Shown here: one piece after another, positions 38,759 to 46,850 of the stretch
Position numbering within the stretch: the first letter of the stretch is position 1
Layout: each line of letters opens with the position of its first letter
Assembly: GCF_002102265.1 (NCBI RefSeq)
Contig: NZ_LQPG01000030.1
Location: 1 to 64,000, forward strand
Direction: 5' to 3'
Source of the DNA: Mycolicibacter longobardus
GTDB taxonomy: Bacteria > Actinomycetota > Actinomycetes > Mycobacteriales > Mycobacteriaceae
DNA: 64,000 nucleotides
Translations under genes and position numbers: made by a program
Notes under the pieces: model-generated
The model's input: only the letters and a program-made list of their open reading frames with translations
Told to the model about the DNA's origin: nothing
Database searches by the model: none

Positions 38759-41700
38759 CTAGTACCTCACGTCCTGGTTGCGACGGCGACGCACCACCGT
38801 CACCTCATCCCGCTGGTTACCGGTCGGTCCCAGGTAGTTGAACGCGAACGCATGCTGGCCGTAGCCGCCGGCGAGATGGCTGGGTTTGACCCGGATCCGG
38901 GTCAGCGAATTGTGGGTGCCGCCACGCTTGTTGTTGGTCTCCGACCGCGGGGTGTCGACGGTGCGCTCCTGCACGTGGTAGACGAACACCACCCCTTCCG
39001 GCATCCGCTGGCTCACGATCGCCCGGCCGACGAAGATTCCGTTGACGTTGACCGCCTCGATCCAATCGTTGTCGCTCACACCGATCTTCGCGGCGTCGCC
39101 CGGGCTCATCCACATGGTCGGCCCGCCACGGGACAGCGACAGCATGTAGAGGTTGTCCTGGTAGGTGGAGTGGAACGACCACTTCGAGTGCGGGGTCAGG
39201 TAACGCACGGTGAGGCCGATACCGTCGCCGGTCGCACCGAGTTCGGGGGCGTCGAACAGCCGCGCCATGTCCAGCGGTGGGCGATACACCGGCAGCTGCT
39301 CGCCGAGTTCCTCGATCCAGTCGTGGGCGACGTAGAAATGCATCCGCCCGGTCAGGGTGTGAAACGGCTTGAGGCACTCGATGTTGATCGTGAAGGGGGC
39401 GTAGCGCCGCCCACCGGTCTCACTGCCGGACCACTCCGGGCTGGTGACCACCGGCACCGGTCGTGCCTGGGTGTCGGCGTAGGTGATCCGCTTCTCCTCG
39501 CTGCCCTCGGAGAGGTGAGCCAACCGGCGGCCGGTGCGCTTCTCCAGTGCCCGGAATCCCTCCGTCGCGATCCGGCCGTTGGTGGTGCCCGACAACGCCA
39601 GCACGGTGTCGGCCATCCGTGTCGCCGTGGTGAGCGCCGGGCGCCCGGCCCCGGCACCGGACGTCATCACCCCGAATCTGCCGGCCAGGTCCTCGACCTC
39701 TTCGTGCGGAAACACGGTGTAGCCCTTGGTGGTCAGCCCCAACGTGTCCACCAGCGGGCCAAGCGACTGCCACTTGTCACCGATGGCGGCGTAATCGCGT
39801 TCCACCACAGTCACTTTGGGCATCGTCTTACCCGGAACCGGTGTTTCGCCGGTGCGCAGCCAGTCGCGTTCCGTGCCGTCGGGGTAGGCCATTGCGTCGG
39901 CGGTGTCGTGCTGCATCGCGCTGAGCACGACGTCGCTGCGGACGCCGAGATGCTTGGCCGCCAAGGCACTGAACGTCCGGGCGATGGCGCCGAACGCGTC
40001 GTAGTCGCTGCGGGTCTCCCAGGGTGGGTCGATCGCGGCGCTGAACGAGTGCACGTAGGGGTGCATGTCGGTCGACGACAGGTCGGCCTTCTCATACCAG
40101 GTGGCCGCCGGCAGCACGATGTCGGACATCAGCGTGGTCGAAGTCATCCGGAAGTCGATCGACATCAGCAGGTCGAGCTTGCCCTCGGGAATGTCGCTGT
40201 CCCAGCGCACATCCGACGGCTTCACCCCGCCGGCGGGCGGCTCGCCGAGCACGCTGGCGTCGGTGCCCAGCAGATGTTTGAGGAAATACTCCCCGCCCTT
40301 GCCGGAGGCGCCGATCAGGTTGGCCCGCCACACCGTCAGCACGCGCGGCCAGTTCACCGGGTTGTCCGGGTCGGTGACCGACAGCTTCAGCTCACCGGCC
40401 GCGAGTTGCTCGGCGACGTATTCACCGGCGTCGCGCCCGGCGGCGTCCGCCTCGTCGGCTACGTCGAGGCTGGACCGGTCGAACTGCGGATAGAACGGGC
40501 TCCAGCCCATCGCGGTGGCCGATGCCAGGATGTCCATGGTGTGGCGGCCGTCGAACCGACCCCGCCCGAGCGGGGTGGTCAGCTTGTCCGCCCCGTAGGC
40601 GTCATAGCGCCACTGGTCGGTGTGCGCGTACCAGTAGGAGGTGCCCGGCACCTGTCGCGGGGGCCGCGACCAGTCGTTGCCCGCGGCCATCGTCTGCCAC
40701 CCGGTCAGCGGGCGCACCTTCTCCTGCCCGACGTAGTGCGCCCAGCCGCCGCCGTTGCGCCCCATCGAGCCGGTGAGCATCAGCAGCGCCAGCACCGCCC
40801 GGTAGGTGGCGTCGCCGTGGAACCACTGGCAGATGCCGCTGCCCATGATGATCATCGACCGGCCGCCGGATTCCTCGGCGTTGCGGGCGAATTCGCGCGC
40901 GATCCGGATCGCCTGCGCCGCCGAAACCCCGGTGATCGACTCCTGCCACGCGGGGGTGTTGACCTGGGTATCGTCGTCGTAGCCGGTCGGCCATTCGCCG
41001 GGAAGCCAGGGCCGGCGCACCGAGTAGTGGGCCAGCATCAGGTCGAAGACCGTGCAGACCAGGTGCTCGCCGACCTGGCGCACCGGCACCCCGCGCTCGA
41101 CGACGGTGCCGTGGCCGGTCACGGTGTCGAAGCCGGGCAGCGAGACCAGCGCGGCAGGCTGATCCCCGTTGAGGAAGGCCGGGTTCTTGACGGTCAACGC
41201 CGGCCGCACGTCGCCCAGGTCCAGGTTCCACTTGCCCATGCCCTCGTCGCCCCAGCGGAAGCCCAACGAGCCGTGCGGCACGACGACGTGATCGGTGACC
41301 TCGTCGAGCAGGGCCGGCTTGAATGACGCGTTCTCGGAATCCGCCAGCTCCCCGCCGAGGTCGGCGGCGGTCAGGTTCTTACCCGGAACCAGCCGGCCGT
41401 CGCGCTCCTCCAGCTTGATCAGAAACGGCAGGTCGGTGTAGCGACGCACGTAGTCGGTGAAGAATGGCACCTCCCGCTCGACATAGCACTCGGTGAGGAT
41501 GACGTGTCCCATCGACATCGCCAGCGCGCCGTCGGTGCCGGCCGCGCACGGCATCCACTCGTCGGCGAACTTGGTGTTGTCGGCGTAGTCGGGGCTGACG
41601 CTGACCACCTTGGTGCCCCGATAGCGCACCTCGGCCATCCAGTGCGCGTCGGGCGTGCGGGTGATCGGGACATTGGAGCCCCACATCATCAGATAGGCCG

Positions 41701-42562
41701 CATCCCACCAGTCCCCGGATTCCGGGACATCGGTCTGGTCGCCGAACACCTGTGGCGAAGCGACCGGCAGGTCGGCGTACCAGTCGTAGAAGGACGTCAT
41801 CACCCCGCCGAGCATCTGGATGAACCGTGCCCCGGCGGCGAACGACACCATCGACATCGCCGGAATGGGCGAGAACCCGGCGATGCGGTCCGGGCCGTAG
41901 GTCTTGATGGTGTGCACGTGCGCCGCCGCGATCATCTCGGTGGCTTCGGCCCAGCTCACCCGCACCAGCCCGCCCATCCCCCGGGCCTGCTGGTAGCGCC
42001 GGCGACGCTCCGGATCGGCCTGGATATCCGCCCAGGCCAGCACCGGGTCGCCCAGCCGGGCCTTGGCCTCCCGGAACATCTGGACCAACGGTCCCCGGGC
42101 ATAGGGGTAGCGCACCCGGGTCGGTGAGTAGGAGTACCAGGAGAACGACGCGCCGCGGGGGCAGCCGCGCGGCTCATACTCCGGGCGGTCCGGCCCCACC
42201 GAGGGGTAGTCGGTCGCCTGGTTCTCCCAGGTGATGATGCCGTCCTTGACGAAGATCTTCCAGGAACACGACCCGGTGCAGTTCACCCCGTGGGTGGACC
42301 GGACCACCTTGTCGTGGCTCCAGCGGTCCCGGTAGAAGCTGTCGGCCTCGCGCCCGCCCCGGCGGGTGACCGTGCGCAGATCCGGTGAGATCTCACCCGG
42401 GGTGAAGAACCGGCCGCTGCGTTCCAGCAGCTCCTCGAGCGGGCCGCCTATTCCGGCGGTTCGGCGGGGCTCGCCGGAGTCGGCCCCCGGGTCGGCGGAG
42501 GCGAGGGGAAGCCGGGACCGCCGTAGGAAACCGGCGGTGGGGGGTCGCGCTGCTCGTGTCAT
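38759..42562 (-). CDS. narG: Respiratory nitrate reductase alpha subunit NarG, with extra N-terminus
   Basis: The molybdopterin (MGD) catalytic subunit that reduces nitrate at the cytoplasmic membrane. It is 1267 residues, longer than the 1232 of M. tuberculosis. Motifs are STHGVNCTGSCSWKIFVKDG (FS0 region), PEYEPRGCPRGASFS, MMWGSNVPITRTPDAHW (the Mo-ligand Asp region) and GSMGRNGGGWAHYVGQEKV. The additional ~35 N-terminal residues (RAARPPTAGFLRRS...) precede the conserved GGPLEELLERSGRFFTP and come from a degenerate copy of the interspersed repeat (42453-42538). ATG 42562 has AAGGAGG eight bases upstream, supporting this longer start. It heads narGHJI. Confidence 0.96.
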   Translation of the reverse strand: MTRAARPPTAGFLRRSRLPLASADPGADSGEPRRTAGIGGPLEELLERSGRFFTPGEISPDLRTVTRRGGREADSFYRDRWSHDKVVRSTHGVNCTGSCSWKIFVKDGIITWENQATDYPSVGPDRPEYEPRGCPRGASFSWYSYSPTRVRYPYARGPLVQMFREAKARLGDPVLAWADIQADPERRRRYQQARGMGGLVRVSWAEATEMIAAAHVHTIKTYGPDRIAGFSPIPAMSMVSFAAGARFIQMLGGVMTSFYDWYADLPVASPQVFGDQTDVPESGDWWDAAYLMMWGSNVPITRTPDAHWMAEVRYRGTKVVSVSPDYADNTKFADEWMPCAAGTDGALAMSMGHVILTECYVEREVPFFTDYVRRYTDLPFLIKLEERDGRLVPGKNLTAADLGGELADSENASFKPALLDEVTDHVVVPHGSLGFRWGDEGMGKWNLDLGDVRPALTVKNPAFLNGDQPAALVSLPGFDTVTGHGTVVERGVPVRQVGEHLVCTVFDLMLAHYSVRRPWLPGEWPTGYDDDTQVNTPAWQESITGVSAAQAIRIAREFARNAEESGGRSMIIMGSGICQWFHGDATYRAVLALLMLTGSMGRNGGGWAHYVGQEKVRPLTGWQTMAAGNDWSRPPRQVPGTSYWYAHTDQWRYDAYGADKLTTPLGRGRFDGRHTMDILASATAMGWSPFYPQFDRSSLDVADEADAAGRDAGEYVAEQLAAGELKLSVTDPDNPVNWPRVLTVWRANLIGASGKGGEYFLKHLLGTDASVLGEPPAGGVKPSDVRWDSDIPEGKLDLLMSIDFRMTSTTLMSDIVLPAATWYEKADLSSTDMHPYVHSFSAAIDPPWETRSDYDAFGAIARTFSALAAKHLGVRSDVVLSAMQHDTADAMAYPDGTERDWLRTGETPVPGKTMPKVTVVERDYAAIGDKWQSLGPLVDTLGLTTKGYTVFPHEEVEDLAGRFGVMTSGAGAGRPALTTATRMADTVLALSGTTNGRIATEGFRALEKRTGRRLAHLSEGSEEKRITYADTQARPVPVVTSPEWSGSETGGRRYAPFTINIECLKPFHTLTGRMHFYVAHDWIEELGEQLPVYRPPLDMARLFDAPELGATGDGIGLTVRYLTPHSKWSFHSTYQDNLYMLSLSRGGPTMWMSPGDAAKIGVSDNDWIEAVNVNGIFVGRAIVSQRMPEGVVFVYHVQERTVDTPRSETNNKRGGTHNSLTRIRVKPSHLAGGYGQHAFAFNYLGPTGNQRDEVTVVRRRRNQDVRY
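42453..42538 (+). repeat. Degenerate copy of the interspersed repeat in the narG 5' end
   Basis: It begins CCGGCGGTTCGGCGGGGCTC, carries about 17 extra bases, then has GAAGCCGGGACCGCCG and ends at another CCGGCGGT, in the same order as unit A in fadD36. narG reads the opposite strand, giving FLRRSRLPLAS and EPRRTAGIGG. Confidence 0.65.
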
Positions 42563-42711
42563 CCGGGTCCTCCTTAGCGGGTCGCCGCGCTCCAGTGCGG
42601 CTCAGGTGCCGACCGGAACCGCCGCCGCACACCATTTCAGGCCCGAATTACCAGCGTAGCGAGGTATATCGCTGCGCGACCCAATCGATCGGCAAGATTT
42701 AACACAGCTGT

Positions 42712-42731
42712 TTCACCTACTGTTCACCTAC
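42712..42731. promoter_or_regulatory. 11-bp-spaced direct repeat upstream of narG
   Basis: TTCACCTAC occurs at 42712-42720 and 42723-42731, one helical turn apart, about 150 bases upstream of the narG start and overlapping the mutT2 stop. A regulator site for narGHJI is possible; a short chance repeat is not excluded. Confidence 0.35.
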
Positions 42732-43189
42732 AGTGCGCGAGCCAGCTCACCGAGCCAAGTCCTGTCGGCAGGTACCCAGTCAATGTCAGCCAGTTGCACA
42801 GCGGTCACCCAGCGAAGAGCCTGATGGTCGTGCGGGCGGGGTTCACCGCGAGTCAGGCGCACCAGGTACGCACGCAGCGTCATAGCGGGTTCATGCGGCG
42901 GTCCCAGCTTCGCCTCTCCTACGTCGAGCCTCGCTGAACCGCCGGGGTTGAGCACCACGTCGGCACCGAGTCGCTCCCCCACCCTGATCGCGTCGGCGTC
43001 CAGCCCCAGCTCCTCGGCGAGCTCGCGGGCCAGTGCGGCAGGCTCACTCTCACCGGGCATGACCTTGCCGCCGGGCAGTTCCCAGCGGCCTGCCAGCTCC
43101 GGCGGACGGCGCCGCTGCGCGATCAGCACCGTGCGCCCGGCCGCCGATTCGGCGATCACAGCTCCGGCGACGACGATCTGGGTAGGCAT
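42728..43189 (-). CDS. mutT2: Nudix hydrolase MutT2 with in-frame repeat insertion
   Basis: Hydrolyses oxidised or modified nucleotides (M. tuberculosis MutT2 acts on dCTP/5-methyl-dCTP and related substrates). The Nudix box is complete: GGKVMPGESEPAALARELAE followed by ELGL, with the REXXEE glutamates present. The 153 residues exceed the usual ~141 because [20 protein letters not shown] (about residues 82-101) interrupts the region between VGERLGADVVLN and MTLRAYLVRL, encoded by the interspersed repeat at 42887-42945. The insertion lies in a loop after the Nudix helix and keeps the frame, so activity may be retained. It is upstream of narG on the same strand. Confidence 0.93.
   Translation of the reverse strand: MPTQIVVAGAVIAESAAGRTVLIAQRRRPPELAGRWELPGGKVMPGESEPAALARELAEELGLDADAIRVGERLGADVVLNPGGSARLDVGEAKLGPPHEPAMTLRAYLVRLTRGEPRPHDHQALRWVTAVQLADIDWVPADRTWLGELARAL
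42887..42945 (-). repeat. Interspersed repeat copy inside mutT2
   Basis: Read on the minus strand, from CCGGCGGTTCAGCGAGGCTC to CATGAACCC, these 59 bases match unit A and its flank in fadD36 (14655-14713) at 58 positions; the only change is A to T in CGACGAAGG versus CGACGTAGG. Here the gene strand is translated as [19 protein letters not shown]. Confidence 0.93.
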
Positions 43190-43222
43190 GGCGTGTGAGG
43201 CTATACCGTCCTACCGTCGGGT

Positions 43223-43507
43223 ATGGCTTTGTTGACTGACGACCAAGTGGACGCCGCACTGACCGGTCTCGACGGCTGGGAGCGGGCCGACGGCGCGTTG
43301 CGCCGCTCCATCAAGTTCGGCTCATTCCTGGCCGGCATCGACGCGGTACGGCGGGTGGCTGAGCGCGCCGAGGAGGCCGATCACCACCCCGACATCGACA
43401 TTCGCTGGCGCACGGTGACGTTCGCCCTGGTGACACATTCCGAAGGCGGCATCACCGACAAGGACGTCGGGATGGCAGCCGAGATCAACCGGATTCTGGC
43501 GCCCTGA
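43223..43507 (+). CDS. Pterin-4a-carbinolamine dehydratase family protein
   Basis: A 94-residue PCD/DCoH fold with the motif [16 protein letters not shown], in which the HH and the later His form the dehydratase site, and [16 protein letters not shown] as the dimer helix. In animals this enzyme recycles tetrahydrobiopterin; the bacterial role (phenylalanine hydroxylase or other) cannot be read here. The ATG at 43223 fits, 34 bp from the divergent mutT2. It ends convergently with pimE, overlapping by 23 bp. M. tuberculosis has the same gene between mutT2 and pimE. Confidence 0.92.
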   Translation: MALLTDDQVDAALTGLDGWERADGALRRSIKFGSFLAGIDAVRRVAERAEEADHHPDIDIRWRTVTFALVTHSEGGITDKDVGMAAEINRILAP

Positions 43508-44762
43508 CCCGCGACGTCGCCATCCAGGCCAGGGTGGCCAGCGCCCCGACGATGTAGACCAGGCCGGCCCACGCCAGGTACCAGGGCCGGCCGTCCTGCC
43601 AGATGGTCGGCTGGAAGAAGCTGAGCAGCCACGGCACCCCGATGAGGGCGAGCGCCAGCCAGCCCCAGCCCAGCACCCGAGCGCCCGGGCGATCCGAGCG
43701 CGGCCCGTGCAGCAGCCAGATCATCAGCGGCACCAGCCACACCCAGTGATGGGTCCACGAGATGGGCGAGGCCAGCAGCCCGAACAGCTCCACCACCAGC
43801 AACGATCCCAGCGGGTCGGGTCCGCTGCTGTTCAGCGCCCGCCAGGCCAGCACGGCCAGTACCGCGGTGACGGCGATCGCGATCAGCACCGGCGGGCTGT
43901 AGCCCGCGTCGTGCCCGAGAATGCGGGAGATGCCGCCCCGCCAGGACTGGTTGAAGGAGGTTCCGATCGGCCCCACCCGGTGCGCATCGCCGAGCAGCTC
44001 GGTGAAGTAGCGGCGGGCCTGGTCTCCGGTGGCCCACACCGACACCGCGATGGTGCCGGCGAAGACCACCGCCGAGAACGCCGCCGCGGCCCAGCGCCGC
44101 GCCCCGGCCAGGTAGACCCCGGCGATCGCCGGAGTCAGCTTCACCCCGGCGGCCAGCCCGACCAGCAGACCCGAGACCCACCATCGGCGGCTGTACACCG
44201 CGGCCAGCACCGCCAGCACCAGGATCACGTTGATCTGGCCGTAGTCGAAGGTGCTGCGCAACGGCTCGGTCCAGATCCCGGCCGCCGTCCACAGCATCGC
44301 TGCCCGGCGGTTCAGCGAGGCTCGACCGATGAGTCGCTGGCTGAGCCGGACCACGCCGTACAGCGCGGCCATGGTCCCGATCTGCCAGAGGAAGCCGACC
44401 AGCCCGAACGGCAGGAAATGCAGCGGGTAGAACACCACCGCGGCGAAGGGCGGATAGGTGAACGGCAGCGGGAAGTCCGGCGTCTGGTCTGCGTAGACGT
44501 AGTCATAGAGCCCGCCGGGCCGAGTCAGTGCGGCCGCACCGCTGATGTAGACGTGCAGGTCGACGAAGTTGGCGCCGTGCCGGGTCAGGTAGGTCCAGGC
44601 GATTCGCGCCACGACGCTGGCCGTCAGCAACAGCGGGGCCCACGCGGTCAGCCGATTGACCCATGAACGGGCGGCCGGGGTGTCGAGGGTGGCGTCTACC
44701 GAAACGACTTTAGCGAACAGCGGGCGGATCACCGTCGCGGTTCGGGTCCGTAACGGTTGCAT
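43485..44762 (-). CDS. pimE: Polyprenol-phosphate-mannose-dependent alpha-1,2-mannosyltransferase PimE
   Basis: Multi-pass membrane GT-C enzyme that adds the fifth mannose (PIM4 to PIM5) using polyprenyl-phosphomannose. Visible are [18 protein letters not shown] (the first periplasmic loop with the catalytic Asp region), [39 protein letters not shown] and [18 protein letters not shown]; about ten to eleven helices. The ATG at 44762 gives a length like Rv1159 (425 residues), though GTG 44780 has a better ribosome site (GGTGAGG). The segment [17 protein letters not shown] differs from M. tuberculosis and holds a 23-bp stub of the interspersed repeat. Confidence 0.92.
   Translation of the reverse strand: MQPLRTRTATVIRPLFAKVVSVDATLDTPAARSWVNRLTAWAPLLLTASVVARIAWTYLTRHGANFVDLHVYISGAAALTRPGGLYDYVYADQTPDFPLPFTYPPFAAVVFYPLHFLPFGLVGFLWQIGTMAALYGVVRLSQRLIGRASLNRRAAMLWTAAGIWTEPLRSTFDYGQINVILVLAVLAAVYSRRWWVSGLLVGLAAGVKLTPAIAGVYLAGARRWAAAAFSAVVFAGTIAVSVWATGDQARRYFTELLGDAHRVGPIGTSFNQSWRGGISRILGHDAGYSPPVLIAIAVTAVLAVLAWRALNSSGPDPLGSLLVVELFGLLASPISWTHHWVWLVPLMIWLLHGPRSDRPGARVLGWGWLALALIGVPWLLSFFQPTIWQDGRPWYLAWAGLVYIVGALATLAWMATSRVRAPESG
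44304..44326 (+). repeat. 23-bp fragment of the interspersed repeat in pimE
   Basis: CCGGCGGTTCAGCGAGGCTC plus GAC is identical to the first 23 bases of unit A in fadD36 and of the mutT2 copy. It lies in a part of PimE that is variable between species. Confidence 0.7.
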
Positions 44763-44765
44763 AAA

Positions 44766-44779
44766 TGACACACGTGTCA
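44766..44779. promoter_or_regulatory. Palindrome between pimE and the divergent secreted-protein gene
   Basis: TGACACACGTGTCA is a perfect 6-2-6 inverted repeat in the divergent promoter region, just 4 bases upstream of the pimE ATG at 44762. It would cover any start at GTG 44780. A TetR-type or similar operator is plausible. Confidence 0.5.
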
Positions 44780-44846
44780 CTTGAGCCTCACCAGCAACAG
44801 GCTAGCTTCGGGTTTCAGGAAGCCACCGCCGACGATTGGGGAAGTC

Positions 44847-45830
44847 ATGTCGCGCCTCCGGACACTGTTCAGCACCACCCGTAGCACCGCCGCCAAGTCG
44901 GCCGTCGTCGCAGGATCGTCGGCCGCGCTGGTCTTCGGTGGTGTCGGGGCCGCTGTGGCCGACCCGGCCGTGCCTGCGCTGCCGCTGCCCACCGCGGGGT
45001 TGCCCGGCCTGCCGGCGCTCGAGCAGTTGAGCCCGGTGATCCAGCAGGCCGCCGCCGACCCGGCCGGAGCGTCGTCGTTGCTGATGGCCGCGGCCGCTGC
45101 GTTCGCCGGAAACTCCGCCGCACCCGCTGGTTCCCGGCAGGTCGCCGATTCGGTCGCGCAGTTCGTCCAGTCGCCGCCCGAGGCGCTGCCGGGCCAGCAC
45201 GTGCCGACCGCCGGCTCGGCTCCGGGCCTGGTGGCCCACCTGCCGAGCGGCGTCGACCCGGCCAAGTCGGTGGGTCCGGTTCCGCAGGCCGCACCGAGCG
45301 CACCGGAAGCCCTCCCCACGCCGGCCGACGCCGTCCCCGTAGCCCCCGAAATGGCCGAAGCGGCGGCCGCGGCGACGGCGCCCGACGCGGCCCCGGCGGC
45401 CACCCCGGGCTTCGGCCCGGACGCCCCGCCGACCCAGGACTTCATGTACCCGTCCATCGGCCAGAACTGCCTGGCCGACGGCGGCAACGTCATTGCCACC
45501 GCGCTGTCGGTGGCAGGCCCGGCCACCATTCCCACCCCCGGGCCCAAGCCCGGCCAGACCGCCTACGTCTTCACCGCCGTCGGCACCCCCGGCCCGGCCG
45601 AGACGCAGAAGCTGCCGCTGAACGTCACGTGGGTGAACCTGACCACCGGCAAGTCCGGCAGCGCCACCCTGCAGCCGCGCTCCGACATCAACCCCGAGGG
45701 GCCGACGACGCTGACCGCGATCGTCGATACCGGCTCGGGCAGCATCATGTCGACGATCTTCGGTCAGGTCAGCACCAAGGATCACCAGTGCAACTTCCTG
45801 CCCACCATCGGCTCGACGGTGGTGCCCTGA
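44847..45830 (+). CDS. Secreted Ala/Pro-rich protein (Rv1158c-like)
   Basis: A 327-residue protein with a signal peptide (SAVVAGSSAALVFGGVGAAVA before DPAVPALP), a long alanine/proline-rich middle (PTPADAVPVAPEMAEAAAAA), and a C-terminal globular domain with two Cys (GQNCLADGG and DHQCNFLP) that could pair. A fibronectin-like or adhesin role cannot be proven. The gene position beside pimE matches Rv1158c, described as a conserved Ala-, Pro-rich protein. GGGGAAG precedes the ATG. It shares a divergent promoter with pimE. Confidence 0.85.
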   Translation: MSRLRTLFSTTRSTAAKSAVVAGSSAALVFGGVGAAVADPAVPALPLPTAGLPGLPALEQLSPVIQQAAADPAGASSLLMAAAAAFAGNSAAPAGSRQVADSVAQFVQSPPEALPGQHVPTAGSAPGLVAHLPSGVDPAKSVGPVPQAAPSAPEALPTPADAVPVAPEMAEAAAAATAPDAAPAATPGFGPDAPPTQDFMYPSIGQNCLADGGNVIATALSVAGPATIPTPGPKPGQTAYVFTAVGTPGPAETQKLPLNVTWVNLTTGKSGSATLQPRSDINPEGPTTLTAIVDTGSGSIMSTIFGQVSTKDHQCNFLPTIGSTVVP

Positions 45831-45882
45831 CCGGCTGATTCTTCCGCGTCGGCCACAACGCGGCGGCGTTAAGGTTGTGGCC

Positions 45883-46710
45883 ATGACCGTCCCCCGCAAG
45901 TCGGCGCCTTGGGCGTTGTTGATCGGTTTGGCTGCGGTACTGCTCCTGGCGATCAGCGGCTGCGCCGGGGACCGGGCGCCGTCCGGTGCCCGGGAACTGG
46001 CGCCGTCCGATGCCGCTGTCTCCGCGCCGGCTCCGATGAGCCCGCCGAAGGAACGGCTGCAAAGGGACATCGTGACCACCGGCAGCCTCAATATCGCGGT
46101 GGCCGACGTCGGTGTAGCGGTGGACCGACTCGTTGGCCTGACCACCGGGTTCGGCGGCCGCGTCGATGACCGCACCGAGCGGACGACATCCGGTCATGGC
46201 CGCACCGCCGAGCTGACCTTGCGCATCCCGTCACCGAAAGTCGACGAATTCCTCGACGATGCAAAGCAACTGGGAGACGTCTCGTCGATCGCGTTGAAGC
46301 ACGACGACGTCACCGGCCAGCGTGTGGACCTTGACGCGCGAGTCGCCGCGTTGCAGGCCTCGGTGGACCGGTTGACCGCACTGATGAAGTCCGCCTCCAC
46401 CACGGCCGATCTGCTGCAGGCCGAGACGGAGCTGACGTCGCGGCAGGCCGACCTCGACAGTCTTCGGGCGCAGCGCACCCAGCTCGGCGACCAGATCAGC
46501 TACGCGACGCTCACCGTTTCGCTGGCCTCCGAGTTCGAGTCGACCTCCCCCGGATTCGTCGCGTCGGTTCGCCACGGATGGCACGCACTGCTGTCGTTCA
46601 CCCAGGGTCTGATCGCGGTCGCCGGTTTCCTGCTGCCCTGGCTGCCGGTGATCGCGGTGATCGCAGGCGTCTTCGTGGTCCTGCGCCGCAGGACCCGGCG
46701 GCGTCAGTAG
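45883..46710 (+). CDS. DUF4349 lipoprotein
   Basis: A 275-residue membrane lipoprotein. Signal peptide PWALLIGLAAVLLLAISGC ends in a lipobox (AISGC). The DUF4349 domain shows IVTTGSLNIAVADVGVAVD, ELTLRIPSPKVDEFLDD, and a coiled-coil region with DLLQAETELTSRQADLDSLRA. One C-terminal transmembrane helix (VAGFLLPWLPVIAVIAGVFV) is followed by a basic RRRTRRRQ tail. Such proteins occur near cell-envelope genes; the function is unknown. The ATG at 45883 (with GTG 45877 as alternative) fits. It ends convergently with the DUF1059 gene (7-bp overlap). Confidence 0.82.
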   Translation: MTVPRKSAPWALLIGLAAVLLLAISGCAGDRAPSGARELAPSDAAVSAPAPMSPPKERLQRDIVTTGSLNIAVADVGVAVDRLVGLTTGFGGRVDDRTERTTSGHGRTAELTLRIPSPKVDEFLDDAKQLGDVSSIALKHDDVTGQRVDLDARVAALQASVDRLTALMKSASTTADLLQAETELTSRQADLDSLRAQRTQLGDQISYATLTVSLASEFESTSPGFVASVRHGWHALLSFTQGLIAVAGFLLPWLPVIAVIAGVFVVLRRRTRRRQ

Positions 46711-46850
46711 GCCATGAACAGGATGGCGTCCCGGTCGTACTCCATGCCGGGGTGCACATCCGCGAGGTGCTTCTGGGTCAGCTCGACCAGGTTGTCTTCA
46801 TCCTGACCGACAATGGCCTCGCCACACGGACAGTTCAGGTGAGTTTTCAC
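46704..46850 (-). CDS. DUF1059 small Cys protein
   Basis: A 48-residue protein, starting GTG 46850, with KTHLNCPCGEAIVGQDEDNL, the C-x-C-G pattern of DUF1059, then HLADVHPGMEYDRDAILFMA. The family is small and may bind metal; no function is proven. It overlaps the stop of the upstream glycosylase-like gene as GTGA, so it is translated with it. Confidence 0.85.
   Translation of the reverse strand: MKTHLNCPCGEAIVGQDEDNLVELTQKHLADVHPGMEYDRDAILFMAY

Noticed and set aside
37784..41326. 1180-codon plus-strand frame opposite narH and narG
   Set aside because: Antisense to NarG/NarH, with composition dominated by His, Arg, Gly and Val and no recognised domain; GC-induced shadow.
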